NCBI RefSeq assembly: GCF_017744395.1
Contig: NZ_JAGIBI010000002.1
Coordinates: 434,001-498,000 of the forward strand
Direction: 5' to 3'
DNA: 64,000 nucleotides
From: Herbaspirillum sp.
GTDB taxonomy: Bacteria > Pseudomonadota > Gammaproteobacteria > Burkholderiales > Burkholderiaceae_D
Part shown: piece after piece, positions 23,673 to 32,632 of the stretch
Position numbering within the stretch: the stretch's first letter is position 1
How the letters are laid out: every line of letters begins with the position of its first letter
Made by a program: the position numbers and the translations under genes
Notes under the pieces: generated by a model
Database searches by the model: none
What the model was told of the DNA's origin: nothing
What the model saw: the letters and a program-made list of their open reading frames with translations, nothing else

Positions 23673-24815
23673 ATGAACGCAATAACGCTGATAGAACTGG
23701 GCCTGACAGCCCTCCTGGTGGCATTGATCCCGCTCTCGCTGGTGTGGCGGGCCAAGGGCTTCGACAACAAGTACCGCAAGCTGGTGGGGGTGACAATGTT
23801 CTTCACCTTCGACCTGATCATGTTTGGCGCCTTCACGCGGCTGACCGACTCCGGCCTGGGCTGCCCGGACTGGCCGGGCTGCTACAACCGTTCCAATCCG
23901 CTACTGGCGCATGAGCATATCAATGCCGCGCAGCAGGCGATGCCGACCGGTCCGGTGACCTGGAGCAAGGCCTGGATCGAGATGACGCACCGCTATTTCG
24001 CCATGGCCGTGGGCGTGCTGATCATCGCCCTGATGGTGATCGCCTGGCGGCGCTGGATCCGTTCCAAGGGCACGGAGCGGCAATATCGCCCCTGGTTCCC
24101 GACCGTCTTGCTGGGATTCGTCTGCCTGCAGGGCGCCTTCGGCGCCTGGACCGTGACCATGAAGCTGCAGCCGGTCATCGTCACCATCCACCTGCTGCTG
24201 GGGCTGACGCTGCTGGCCATGCTGGCCTGGTTGTACGCGCGCCAGAACCCCCACCTGCCGATATCGCCCACGGGCCGGGCGCTGACCTGGCCGGCTACGA
24301 TCGGCCTGGCCTTGCTGACGCTGCAGATCGCCCTGGGCGGCTGGGTCAGCACCAATTACGCGGCGCTGGCCTGCACCGATTTCCCGCTGTGCGAGGGCAA
24401 GCTGGTGCCGGACATGGATTTCGTCCACGGCTTCACCCTGTGGCGCCACCTGGGCATGACCGCCGCCGGCGACTTCCTGCCGTTCCAGGCGCTGACGGCG
24501 ATCCACTGGGTGCACCGCAGCTTCGCCTTTGTCGTGATCCTGTATATCGTCTGGCTGGCGCACAAGGCGCTGCGCGACGGCGGCTTGCGCAAGACCGGCC
24601 GCTGGCTGCTGCTCGTGGTGGCGCTGCAGCTTTGCACCGGCCTGGCGACCATCTACCTGAGCTGGCCGCTGGCCATCGCCGTGGTGCATAACGGCGGGGC
24701 GGCGCTGCTGGTCATGTTGTTGGTCATGTTAAACTACAAGGCCCGATACGCTCCCGCCGGCATCGCCCAGGCTGCTTCCCCGCCCGCCGCTGCCGCGCCA
24801 CTAGGCTCTGTATGA
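23673..24815 (+). CDS. ctaA: Heme A synthase (COX15/CtaA)
   Basis: CtaA oxidises the C8 methyl group of heme O to a formyl group, giving heme A. The 380-aa membrane protein has about eight helices. Motifs seen are [22 protein letters not shown] (Cys and Trp-rich first loop), [12 protein letters not shown] with a heme histidine, a second half with [21 protein letters not shown], and [13 protein letters not shown]. The two-fold repeat is as expected. It overlaps ctaB by 4 nt (ATGA at 24812-24815). Confidence 0.95.
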   Translation: MNAITLIELGLTALLVALIPLSLVWRAKGFDNKYRKLVGVTMFFTFDLIMFGAFTRLTDSGLGCPDWPGCYNRSNPLLAHEHINAAQQAMPTGPVTWSKAWIEMTHRYFAMAVGVLIIALMVIAWRRWIRSKGTERQYRPWFPTVLLGFVCLQGAFGAWTVTMKLQPVIVTIHLLLGLTLLAMLAWLYARQNPHLPISPTGRALTWPATIGLALLTLQIALGGWVSTNYAALACTDFPLCEGKLVPDMDFVHGFTLWRHLGMTAAGDFLPFQALTAIHWVHRSFAFVVILYIVWLAHKALRDGGLRKTGRWLLLVVALQLCTGLATIYLSWPLAIAVVHNGGAALLVMLLVMLNYKARYAPAGIAQAASPPAAAAPLGSV

Positions 24816-25705
24816 CCACTCTGACCGCACAACCGAACCGCATCGCCCAGTATTGGGCCCTGACCAAGCCGCGCGTGACGCAACTGGCCGTGTTCTGCGC
24901 GGTGATCGGCATGTTCCTGTCCAGCCCGGCGCTGCCGGACTGGCGCCGTGTGGTGTTCGGCACGCTCGGCATCTGGCTGCTGGCCGGCGCCGCGTTCGCG
25001 ATCAACTGCCTGGTCGAGCGCGAGATCGATTCGCGCATGGCGCGCACCGCCCGCCGACCGCTGGCGCGCGGCGAGATCACCGTGGCGCAGACCCTGATGT
25101 TCTCCGGCGTCATCGGCGGCCTGGGCATGTGGGTGCTCTACACGCTGGTCAATCCGCTGACCATGTGGCTGACCTTCGCCACCTTCGTCGGCTACGCCAT
25201 CATCTACACCATCATCCTGAAACCCGCCACGCCGCAGAACATCGTCATCGGCGGGCTGGCCGGCGCCATGCCGCCGGCGCTGGGCTGGGCCGCGATCGCC
25301 AACGACGTGCCGATGCAGGCCTGGGTGCTGGTGATGATCATCTTCATCTGGACCCCGCCGCACTTCTGGGCGCTGGCCATGTACCGCCGCGATGACTACG
25401 CCAAGTCCGGCCTGCCGATGCTGCCGATCACGCACGGCCTGGAAGTGACCAAGTTCCACATCCTGATGTACACCATCGCGCTGCTGGCGACCAGCATGCT
25501 GCCGTTCGCCATCGGCATGAGCGGCCTGATCTACCTGGGTACCGCGATCGTGCTGGGCGGCATCTTCTTCTGGTATTCGTGGCAGATCTACCGCCATTAC
25601 ACCGACCTGATCGCGCGCCGCGCGTTTGCCTACTCCATCATCTACCTGTCGATCCTGTTCGCGGTGCTGCTGGTGGACCATTATTTCCTGTTCCGTACCT
25701 TCTGA
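24812..25705 (+). CDS. ctaB: Protoheme IX farnesyltransferase (heme O synthase)
   Basis: CtaB adds a farnesyl group to heme B, giving heme O, the substrate of CtaA. The 297-aa UbiA-family enzyme has about nine helices. The prenyl-diphosphate-binding region is [25 protein letters not shown] (N-x3-E...D, then TxxRP), and the second loop is [38 protein letters not shown] is the typical start. It lies inside the ctaA-ctaB-sco operon. Confidence 0.95.
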   Translation: MTTLTAQPNRIAQYWALTKPRVTQLAVFCAVIGMFLSSPALPDWRRVVFGTLGIWLLAGAAFAINCLVEREIDSRMARTARRPLARGEITVAQTLMFSGVIGGLGMWVLYTLVNPLTMWLTFATFVGYAIIYTIILKPATPQNIVIGGLAGAMPPALGWAAIANDVPMQAWVLVMIIFIWTPPHFWALAMYRRDDYAKSGLPMLPITHGLEVTKFHILMYTIALLATSMLPFAIGMSGLIYLGTAIVLGGIFFWYSWQIYRHYTDLIARRAFAYSIIYLSILFAVLLVDHYFLFRTF

Positions 25706-25711
25706 TATCCG

Positions 25712-26302
25712 ATGAAGCGACTCCTCTCGACGCTGCTGCTGGCAGCCTGCGCTGCGCTGCTGGCCGCCTGCGGCCAGTCCAAGCCCGAACTCAAGTTCAA
25801 CAACACCGACGTCACCGGCCTGGATTACGCCAAGGACTTCGCGCTGACCGACCATACCGGCAAGCCGCGCACGCTGGCCGACTTCAAGGGCAAGGCAGTG
25901 GTGGTGTTCTTCGGCTATACCCAATGCCCGGACGTGTGCCCGACCACCATGGTCGAGATGGCCAATGTGATGAAGGAACTGGGCCCGGACGCCGACCGCG
26001 TGCAGGTGCTGTTCGTTACTGTCGATCCGGAGCGCGACACGCAGGAAATCCTGTCGCAATACGTGCCGGCGTTCGACAAGCGTTTCCTCGGCCTGCGCGG
26101 CGATGCCCAGCAGACCGAGAAGGTGGCCAAGGAATTCAAGGTGTTCTACCAGAAGGTGCCGGGCAAGCAGCCGGGCAGCTATACGATGGACCACACCGCG
26201 GGCAGCTATGTGTTCGACCCGCAAGGCCGCATCCGCCTGTTCGTCAAGCATGGCCAGGGGCCGCAGACGCTGGCGCACGATCTCAAGCTGCTGCTGTCCT
26301 GA
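25712..26302 (+). CDS. SCO1/SenC-family copper chaperone lipoprotein
   Basis: This 196-aa protein has a lipoprotein signal ending LLAACG, so it should be anchored at the membrane surface in the periplasm. The SCO domain has the copper-binding CxxxC (CPDVCP) in GYTQCPDVCPTTM, VTVDPERDT, and the third ligand histidine in MDHTAGSYVFDPQG. SCO proteins build the CuA centre of subunit II. It ends the second oxidase-assembly unit (SURF1-hypothetical-ctaA-ctaB-sco), 6 nt after ctaB and before a terminator. Confidence 0.93.
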   Translation: MKRLLSTLLLAACAALLAACGQSKPELKFNNTDVTGLDYAKDFALTDHTGKPRTLADFKGKAVVVFFGYTQCPDVCPTTMVEMANVMKELGPDADRVQVLFVTVDPERDTQEILSQYVPAFDKRFLGLRGDAQQTEKVAKEFKVFYQKVPGKQPGSYTMDHTAGSYVFDPQGRIRLFVKHGQGPQTLAHDLKLLLS

Positions 26303-26327
26303 GCGAAGCAGACTGATACGTACCGAT

Positions 26328-26361
26328 AAAAAGAAAGGCACCCTCGGGTGCCTTTCTTTTT
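26328..26361. terminator. Bidirectional intrinsic terminator
   Basis: A long perfect stem (AAAGAAAGGCACCC / GGGTGCCTTTCTTT) with A and T runs lies between the converging sco and rpoH genes. Confidence 0.92.
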
Positions 26362-26381
26362 TGTTGCCTTGCCTGTGAAGG

Positions 26382-27281
26382 TTACGAATACGCCTGCAGC
26401 GACGTCTTCATCTTCTTCAGCGCCACCGCTTCGATCTGGCGGATGCGTTCGGCCGAAACGCCGAATTCGTCGGCCAGCTCGTGCAGGGTCGCGCCCGAGC
26501 CGTCGTCGTTGGCCAGCCAGCGGGCTTCCACGATGCGGCGCGAGCGGTCGTCCAGCTTGGACAGTGCGGCTTCCAAGCCTTCGGACTGCATGCGGTCGTA
26601 CTGCTTGGCTTCGATCACGCGGGTCGGCTCGGTGTTTTCCGACGACAGGTAGGCGATCGGCGCGAACTTGTCGTCTTCGTCATCGGCTTGCGATTCCAGC
26701 GCGATATCGCGGCCGGACAGGCGGGTTTCCATCTCGATGACTTCTTCCCGCTTGACGTCCAGCGTCTTGGCCAAAGCCTCGACCTGGGCCGGCGACATCG
26801 TGTCCAAGCCTTCCTTGTGGCTGCGCAGGTTGAAGAACAGCTTGCGCTGGGCCTTGGTGGTCGCCACCTTGACCAGGCGCCAGTTCTTCAGGATGTACTC
26901 GTGGATCTCGGCCTTGATCCAGTGCATGGCGTAAGACACCAGGCGCACGTTCTGCGCCGGGTCGAAACGCTTGACCGCCTTCATCAGGCCGATGTTGCCT
27001 TCCTGGATCAGGTCGGCGTGCGGCAGACCGTAGCCCAGGTAGCCGCGGGCGATCGACACCACCAGTCGCAGGTGCGACAACACCATCTTCTGGGCGGCGC
27101 CCAGGTCGTTCTTTTCGCGCAGATCGCGCGCCAGCTTGACTTCTTCTTCCTGCGTCAGCATGGGCAGGCGGTTGACAGCCGAAATGTATGCGTCGATGTT
27201 GCCCAGGCTGCCGGAAAAACCGAGCGCGAGTGCATTCGACTCGACCGGCATGAGTGCAGTTTGTGCAGACGCTGATTTCAT
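26382..27281 (-). CDS. rpoH: RNA polymerase heat-shock sigma factor sigma-32
   Basis: This 299-aa sigma factor directs RNA polymerase to heat-shock promoters. Region 2 contains LRLVVSIARGYLGYGLPHADLIQEGNIGLMKAVKRFDP and VSYAMHWIKAEIHEYILKNW. The RpoH box QRKLFFNLR follows, which is specific to sigma-32. Region 4 shows the DNA-binding helix LHELADEFGVSAERIRQIE. The gene is in the conserved order ftsY-ftsE-ftsX-rpoH. The Shine-Dalgarno AAGGAG lies 7 nt before the ATG. A CIRCE operator overlaps a candidate promoter about 75-100 nt upstream, suggesting HrcA control. Confidence 0.97.
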   Translation of the reverse strand: MKSASAQTALMPVESNALALGFSGSLGNIDAYISAVNRLPMLTQEEEVKLARDLREKNDLGAAQKMVLSHLRLVVSIARGYLGYGLPHADLIQEGNIGLMKAVKRFDPAQNVRLVSYAMHWIKAEIHEYILKNWRLVKVATTKAQRKLFFNLRSHKEGLDTMSPAQVEALAKTLDVKREEVIEMETRLSGRDIALESQADDEDDKFAPIAYLSSENTEPTRVIEAKQYDRMQSEGLEAALSKLDDRSRRIVEARWLANDDGSGATLHELADEFGVSAERIRQIEAVALKKMKTSLQAYS

Positions 27282-27318
27282 TGATTCTCCTTGTTTCCTT
27301 GACGGAAGGGCGTTTAGA

Positions 27319-27335
27319 TTAAAGCAATGCTTTAA
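27319..27335 (-). repeat. AU-rich palindrome in the rpoH 5' leader
   Basis: TTAAAGCA (27319-27326) and TGCTTTAA (27328-27335) form a perfect inverted repeat around one base. As RNA it would fold into a 6-bp AU-rich stem with a CAUUG loop, about 38-54 nt before the rpoH start codon. Confidence 0.6.
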
Positions 27336-27357
27336 AACTGGAGCATTTCGATAAGGT

Positions 27358-27366
27358 ATTCTAGCA
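27358..27366 (-). promoter_or_regulatory. Candidate extended -10 promoter of rpoH
   Basis: On the minus strand TGC precedes TAGAAT (5 of 6 matches to TATAAT). The -35 position (TAGCAC) is weak. It lies at the inner edge of the CIRCE element, so repressor binding would block it. Confidence 0.5.
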
Positions 27367-27387
27367 CTCGTCCATGGAGAGTGCTAA
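27361..27387. promoter_or_regulatory. CIRCE element (HrcA operator) upstream of rpoH
   Basis: Read on the minus strand, the sequence is TTAGCACTC, nine bases, then GAGTGCTAG. The consensus CIRCE is TTAGCACTC-N9-GAGTGCTAA, so 17 of 18 arm bases match and the spacer length is exact. CIRCE is bound by the heat-shock repressor HrcA. Confidence 0.88.
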
Positions 27388-27583
27388 TTGCAAGTTTGGA
27401 AGACCCCGATAGAACTGCTCTATTGCAATTCTGATAACCATTGCTTTCGTCCCTGAGTATTAGAAGGGAGGCGGAGGGGAAAGTTGCTGCGGCGGGTCAA
27501 AAAGGAGGTCAAAAACCTGTAACAAATTCTGCAACGCAATAGATAGAATTTGAGGCTGTCCGGCTGTAGTTCAAGGCCCGGCA

Positions 27584-27615
27584 ATAAAAATGGCCGCCGT
27601 TGGCGCGGCAGCCAT
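27584..27615 (-). terminator. Intrinsic terminator after ftsX
   Basis: On the minus strand, ATGGCTGCC pairs with GGCGGCCAT (one G-T wobble), followed by TTTTATT. It lies 24 nt or less past the ftsX stop and separates ftsYEX from rpoH. Confidence 0.75.
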
Positions 27616-27638
27616 TGCATTGCGGAAACCCGCCGGAT

Positions 27639-28558
27639 TCAGTGCATCCGGGCCAGGTGCCGGCGCACCGACAGCATCGCGCCCAGCAGGCCGAGCAGGG
27701 CGCTTACCGCCAGCAGCAGGCCGATGGCCATGGCGCTGGGGAGCGCCAGCTGGAATTCGGAGGCATACAGGTGCGCGAAGTCGAGGATGGCCGCATTGAG
27801 CGGCTGTTGCGCCGCGATCACCAGGCCCAGCGCCACCAAGCCGGCGCACGCCCCGAGCAGGGCGCCGGTGTAGTAGAACGGGCGGTGGATGAAGGAATTG
27901 GTGGCGCCCAGCAGGCGCGACACTTCGATCTCCTCGCGCTGCGTCATCACCTGCAGGCGGATGGTGTTGAACACCACCGCCACCACCACCGCGCCCAGCG
28001 TGATGCCCAGGAACAGCAGCACCAGCCGCAGGATGCGCAGCAGCGCCGCCAATCGCTTGACCCAGGCCGAGTCGATCTGCACCGTGTCCACGCCCGGCTG
28101 GTTCTTCAGCTTTTGCGCGATGTCGTCGACGCGGCCGGCGTCCATTGCATTCTGGAAACCCGGCAAGCGCAGCACGAAGCTGTCCGGCAGCGGGTTGCTG
28201 CCCAGCGTGGCCAGCACGTCGGCCAGGCCGGTCTTGCTCTTGAGGGCATCGAAGGCTTTCTCGCGCGAAATGAATTCGACGCGGCCGACGGTATCGGTGT
28301 CCTTCAGCACCTGGGCGATGGTCTTGCCCATCGCCTGCGAAGCGTCGCGGCCGGCATCCATCTTCATGAAGATGCTGATCTCGGGCTCGACCGACATCTG
28401 GTCGGAAATCGGCCGTACGTTCTCCAATGCCGACAGGCCGGCGAACGGCAACGCCAGCGCGATCGACACTACCAGCACGTTGAGGAGGAAGTTGCCCGGC
28501 GAGCGCAGCAGGTGGCGCAGCGCATCGGCCGCGGCGGCGAAATGTTGGCGCAGCCAGT

Positions 28559-28562
<4 letters not shown>
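27639..28562 (-). CDS. ftsX: Cell division protein FtsX
   Basis: FtsX is the membrane partner of FtsE; together they activate septal peptidoglycan hydrolases at the division site. The 307-aa protein has an N-terminal helix (FLLNVLVVSIALALPFAGLSAL), a periplasmic domain of about 130 residues, then three more helices (LRLVLLFLGITLGAVVVAVVF, LLGACAGLVALGLVIAAQ, LALPSAMAIGLLLAVSALLGLLGAML). TQREEIEVSRLLGATNSFIHRPFYYTG is the conserved coupling region. It overlaps ftsE by 4 nt. Confidence 0.95.
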
Positions 28563-29251
<689 letters not shown>

Positions 29252-29257
29252 CTAGGT

Positions 29258-30391
29258 TCAGCTCAAGAGGGCGTCGACGAATTCGGTGGCGTCGAACGGC
29301 TGCAGGTCTTCGATCTTCTCGCCCACGCCGATGAAGTACAGCGGCACCGGGCGGGTCTTGGCGATGGCGGCCAGGATGCCGCCCTTGGCGGTGCCGTCCA
29401 GCTTGGTCACCACCAGGCCGGTCAGGCCCAGCGCATCGTCGAAGGCCTTGACCTGCGCCAGCGCGTTCTGGCCGGTGTTGCCGTCGATGACCAGCAGCAC
29501 TTCGTGCGGCGCCGAGGCCATGCCCTTGGCGATGACGCGCTTGATCTTCTTCAGCTCGTCCATCAGGTGCAGTTGCGTCGGCAGGCGGCCGGCGGTATCC
29601 ACCATCACCACGTTGGTGCCGCGGGCGGTGGCCGAGGCCACGGCGTCGAAGGCGACTGCGGCCGGATCGCCGGACTCCTGGGCGATCACGCTGACGTTGT
29701 TGCGCTCACCCCAGACCGCCAGCTGCTCGCGCGCGGCGGCGCGGAAGGTGTCGCCGGCGGCCAGCAGCACCGACTGGCCGTGCGCCTGCAGGTGCAGCGC
29801 CAGCTTGCCGATGGTGGTGGTCTTGCCGGCGCCGTTGACGCCGGCGATCATCATCACCAGCGGCTGTTCACGGCCCAGCACCAGCGGGCGCTGCAGCGGC
29901 TGCAACAGGTCGATCAGCAGGCTGCGCAAAGCGGTGCGCACCTGGGCGGCCTCGGTCAGGCGCTCGGCCTTGACTTTCTTCTTTAGTTCGTCCAGCAGCC
30001 ACTGGGTGGCTTCGACGCCGGCGTCGGAGACCAGCAGCGCCGATTCCAGCTCGTCGTACAGGTCGTCGTCGATGCGCGCGCCGACGAACAGCGTGGTCAG
30101 GTTGCTGGATGTCTTGGACAGGCCCGATTTCAGGCGCGACAGCCAGGAGCGCTTGGCTTCCGGCGTCGGCTGGGGGGCGGCAACGATCTCGGCTTCTTGC
30201 TCGACTTCCCCGATTTCCTCGACAGGTTCGACGGCAACAGGAGCGGGCTCGGGCTGCGGAGGCGGCGCGACTGGCTCGGAAACTGCTATCGGCGCGGAAA
30301 CGGCAGGCGCGACAGAGACTTCAGGCGGCAGGCTGGCCGGCTGTTCGGGCGGCACTTCCGGCTTGGGTTTTCTCTTGAAGAAACTAAACAT
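29258..30391 (-). CDS. ftsY: Signal recognition particle receptor FtsY
   Basis: FtsY docks SRP-ribosome complexes at the inner membrane. The 377-aa protein has a basic N-terminus (FFKRKPKPE), a Pro/Glu/Val-rich A domain to about residue 80, and the conserved N-G GTPase domain. GTPase motifs are [16 protein letters not shown] (G1), [28 protein letters not shown] (G3) and [11 protein letters not shown]. It heads the ftsY-ftsE-ftsX operon and is divergent from the M16 peptidase gene. Confidence 0.97.
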   Translation of the reverse strand: MFSFFKRKPKPEVPPEQPASLPPEVSVAPAVSAPIAVSEPVAPPPQPEPAPVAVEPVEEIGEVEQEAEIVAAPQPTPEAKRSWLSRLKSGLSKTSSNLTTLFVGARIDDDLYDELESALLVSDAGVEATQWLLDELKKKVKAERLTEAAQVRTALRSLLIDLLQPLQRPLVLGREQPLVMMIAGVNGAGKTTTIGKLALHLQAHGQSVLLAAGDTFRAAAREQLAVWGERNNVSVIAQESGDPAAVAFDAVASATARGTNVVMVDTAGRLPTQLHLMDELKKIKRVIAKGMASAPHEVLLVIDGNTGQNALAQVKAFDDALGLTGLVVTKLDGTAKGGILAAIAKTRPVPLYFIGVGEKIEDLQPFDATEFVDALLS

Positions 30392-30442
30392 CGGGTGGCG
30401 TTCTGGAATGGTTCTGATGGCGGCGGGACGCCGGAACGTGCC

Positions 30443-30470
30443 CTGGCAAGCGCATGGGACAGGTTACAAT
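30443..30470 (+). promoter_or_regulatory. Candidate sigma-70 promoter for the M16/ParA operon
   Basis: CTGGCA (30443-30448), a 16-nt spacer and TACAAT (30465-30470). It lies in the 161-bp divergent region between ftsY and the M16 peptidase and leaves a leader of about 75 nt. Confidence 0.4.
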
Positions 30471-30552
30471 TGCCTATCCTCAAGAACCGGTTCTAAAGCC
30501 TGCGCGCAGCCGCCAGTGTCAATGAATCCCGCATTTTATCAGAGCAAGGCGA

Positions 30553-31923
30553 ATGAAATTGAAGATCAGGGCAATCCTCACCATCGGTCTTTTCGGCTTC
30601 TGCACGGCGCTGGCGCAGGCGCAGACGGCCCAGGAGTTCGTGCTGAAGAACGGGATGAAGGTGGTAGTCAAGGAAGACCGCCGCGCCCCGACGGCGGTGC
30701 AGATGGTCTGGTACAAGGTCGGCTCGATCGACGAGGTCAACGGCACCACCGGCATCTCGCACGCGCTGGAGCACATGATGTTCAAGGGCACCAGGCGGCA
30801 CAAGGTGGGCGAGTTCAGCCGCCTGGTGGCCGAGATGGGCGGGCGCGAGAACGCCTTTACCGCCAACGACTACACCGCCTATTTCCAGCAGATCGAGAAA
30901 TCGCATCTGGAAGCCGTGATGGCGCTGGAAGCCGACCGCATGGCCAACCTGCAGTTCGACGCCGATGAATTCGCCAAGGAAATCCGGGTGGTCATGGAAG
31001 AGCGCCGCTGGCGCACCGACGACCAGCCGATGGGCCTGCTCACCGAGGCGCTCAACGCCGCCGCCTGGACCGCGCATCCCTACCACCATCCGGTGGTGGG
31101 CTGGATGGACGACCTGCAGCACATGACCGTGCAGGATATCGCCGCCTGGTACCGCCAATGGTATGCGCCCAACAACGCCACTTTAGTGGTGGCGGGCGAC
31201 GTCGATGCGCAGCGGGTGCTGGCGCTGGCCAACAAGTATTTCGGCAAGCTCCCGTCGCGCGCCTTGCCGCGGGAAAAACCGCAGAACGAGCCGCAGCAAC
31301 TGGGCGTGCGCCGCGTGACGGTCAAGGCGCCGGCCGAGAACCCGTATGTGGTGCTGGGCTTCAAGGTGCCGGGCCTGCGCGATGTCGAGCGGGACCAGGA
31401 CGCCTATGCGCTGGACGTGCTGTCGGCGGTGCTGGACGGCTATGAGAACGCCCGACTGACGGCCAACCTGGTGCGCACCGGCAACAAGGCCGCCACGGTC
31501 GGCGCCGGCTACACCGGCGCGGCGCGCGGCCCGGTGCTGTTCACGCTGGAAGGTACCCCGGCCGACGGCGTCACTACGGAACAACTGGAAGGATTGCTGC
31601 GCGAACAAGTCGAGCGCATCGCCAGGGAAGGCGTGGCGCCGGAAGAGCTGCGCCGGGTCAAGACCCAACTGATCGCGGCCCAGACCTACAAGCGCGACTC
31701 CGTATTCGGCCAGGCCATGGAAATCGGCATGATGGAAACCGTCGGCATCGGCCAGAAGAACATCGACCGCATCATCGACCGGCTCAAGGCCGTCACGCCC
31801 GAGCAGGTGCAGGCGGTGGCGCAGAAGTATTTCAAGGACGACAACCTGACCGTGGCCACGCTGGTGCCGCTGCCGCTCGACGGCAAGAAGCCCGCCCCGC
31901 CGCCGGCAGGGATGCTGCATTGA
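30553..31923 (+). CDS. M16-family zinc peptidase, catalytic subunit
   Basis: This 456-aa secreted protein begins with a signal peptide (MKLKIRAILTIGLFGFCTALAQA). It carries the inverted zinc motif HxxEH of M16 (pitrilysin/PqqL) peptidases as HALEH at residues 70-74, with a downstream glutamate in the RVVMEERR region. It therefore appears catalytically active. Substrates are unknown; related periplasmic proteins degrade peptides and small proteins. A second M16 gene 700 bp downstream lacks the zinc motif, matching the active/inactive pairing common in this family. A ParA gene lies between them. Confidence 0.9.
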   Translation: MKLKIRAILTIGLFGFCTALAQAQTAQEFVLKNGMKVVVKEDRRAPTAVQMVWYKVGSIDEVNGTTGISHALEHMMFKGTRRHKVGEFSRLVAEMGGRENAFTANDYTAYFQQIEKSHLEAVMALEADRMANLQFDADEFAKEIRVVMEERRWRTDDQPMGLLTEALNAAAWTAHPYHHPVVGWMDDLQHMTVQDIAAWYRQWYAPNNATLVVAGDVDAQRVLALANKYFGKLPSRALPREKPQNEPQQLGVRRVTVKAPAENPYVVLGFKVPGLRDVERDQDAYALDVLSAVLDGYENARLTANLVRTGNKAATVGAGYTGAARGPVLFTLEGTPADGVTTEQLEGLLREQVERIAREGVAPEELRRVKTQLIAAQTYKRDSVFGQAMEIGMMETVGIGQKNIDRIIDRLKAVTPEQVQAVAQKYFKDDNLTVATLVPLPLDGKKPAPPPAGMLH

Positions 31924-31972
31924 TTGTCGTCGCTGACAGTTGTCCAGGTTCGCTGTTCTTCCCGGAGGAAAA

Positions 31973-32608
31973 ATGCCTGTCATCGTCGTTGCCAATCCCA
32001 AAGGCGGAGTCGGAAAAAGCACGCTGTCCACCAACCTGGCCGGATATTTCGCCAGCCGCGGGCATGGCGTATTGCTGGGCGATATCGACCGCCAGCAATC
32101 GGCCCGCGCCTGGCTCAACATCCGTCCTCCGGAGGCCAGGCCGATCACGACATGGGAAATCAGCGAGGACTACATCGCCAAGCCGCCCAAGGGCACCAGC
32201 CATGTGGTGCTGGATACGCCGGCCGGCTTGCACGGCTGGCGCCTGAACGACGCGCTGAAGATGGCCGACAAGGTGCTGGTGCCGTTGCAGCCGTCGATCT
32301 TCGATATCCTGGCCACGCAAGACTTCCTGCGCCGCCTGGCTGACGAAAAGAATGTGCGTAACGGCGAGATCGATGTCGGCATCGTCGGCATGCGGGTCGA
32401 TGCGCGCACCCGTTCGGCCGAGCAGTTGCACCGCTTCATCGAGGGCTTGAAACTGCCGGTGCTGGGCTACCTGCGCGACACGCAGAACTACGTGCAACTG
32501 GCCGCGCATGGGCTGACGCTGTGGGACATCGCACCTTCCCGCGTGCAGCGCGACCTGGAGCAGTGGCAACCGGTGCTGGACTGGGTGGAACGCAAACACG
32601 GCGGCTAA
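31973..32608 (+). CDS. Orphan ParA/MinD-type ATPase
   Basis: This 211-aa ATPase has the deviant Walker A KGGVGKST (about residues 10-17), switch I-like DIDRQQSARAW, and switch II LDTPAG. It has no DNA-binding N-terminal domain and no parB neighbour, which fits the small orphan ParA group that positions protein clusters or other cargo rather than chromosomes. The start at 31973 was chosen because GGAGGA lies 5 nt upstream. It sits 49 nt after one M16 peptidase and 24 nt before another, so the three are probably one operon; the cargo is unknown. Confidence 0.88.
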   Translation: MPVIVVANPKGGVGKSTLSTNLAGYFASRGHGVLLGDIDRQQSARAWLNIRPPEARPITTWEISEDYIAKPPKGTSHVVLDTPAGLHGWRLNDALKMADKVLVPLQPSIFDILATQDFLRRLADEKNVRNGEIDVGIVGMRVDARTRSAEQLHRFIEGLKLPVLGYLRDTQNYVQLAAHGLTLWDIAPSRVQRDLEQWQPVLDWVERKHGG

Positions 32609-32632
32609 GTTTTTAAATTGGTATTGGATCTC

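Larger units (their letters stand above)
27282..27638. other. rpoH upstream regulatory region
   Basis: This 357-bp gene-free region between ftsX and rpoH is more AT-rich than its surroundings. From the rpoH side it holds the ribosome-binding site, a palindrome in the leader, an extended -10 promoter and a CIRCE element; at the far end is the ftsX terminator. In about 27388-27583 I see no further clear element beyond a repeated TTGCAA/TTGCAAT motif. Confidence 0.7.

Noticed and set aside
31973..32608. Plasmid or integrated-element partition locus
   Set aside because: There is a single ParA with no parB, parS repeats, integrase or replication gene nearby. The surrounding genes are core chromosomal ones.
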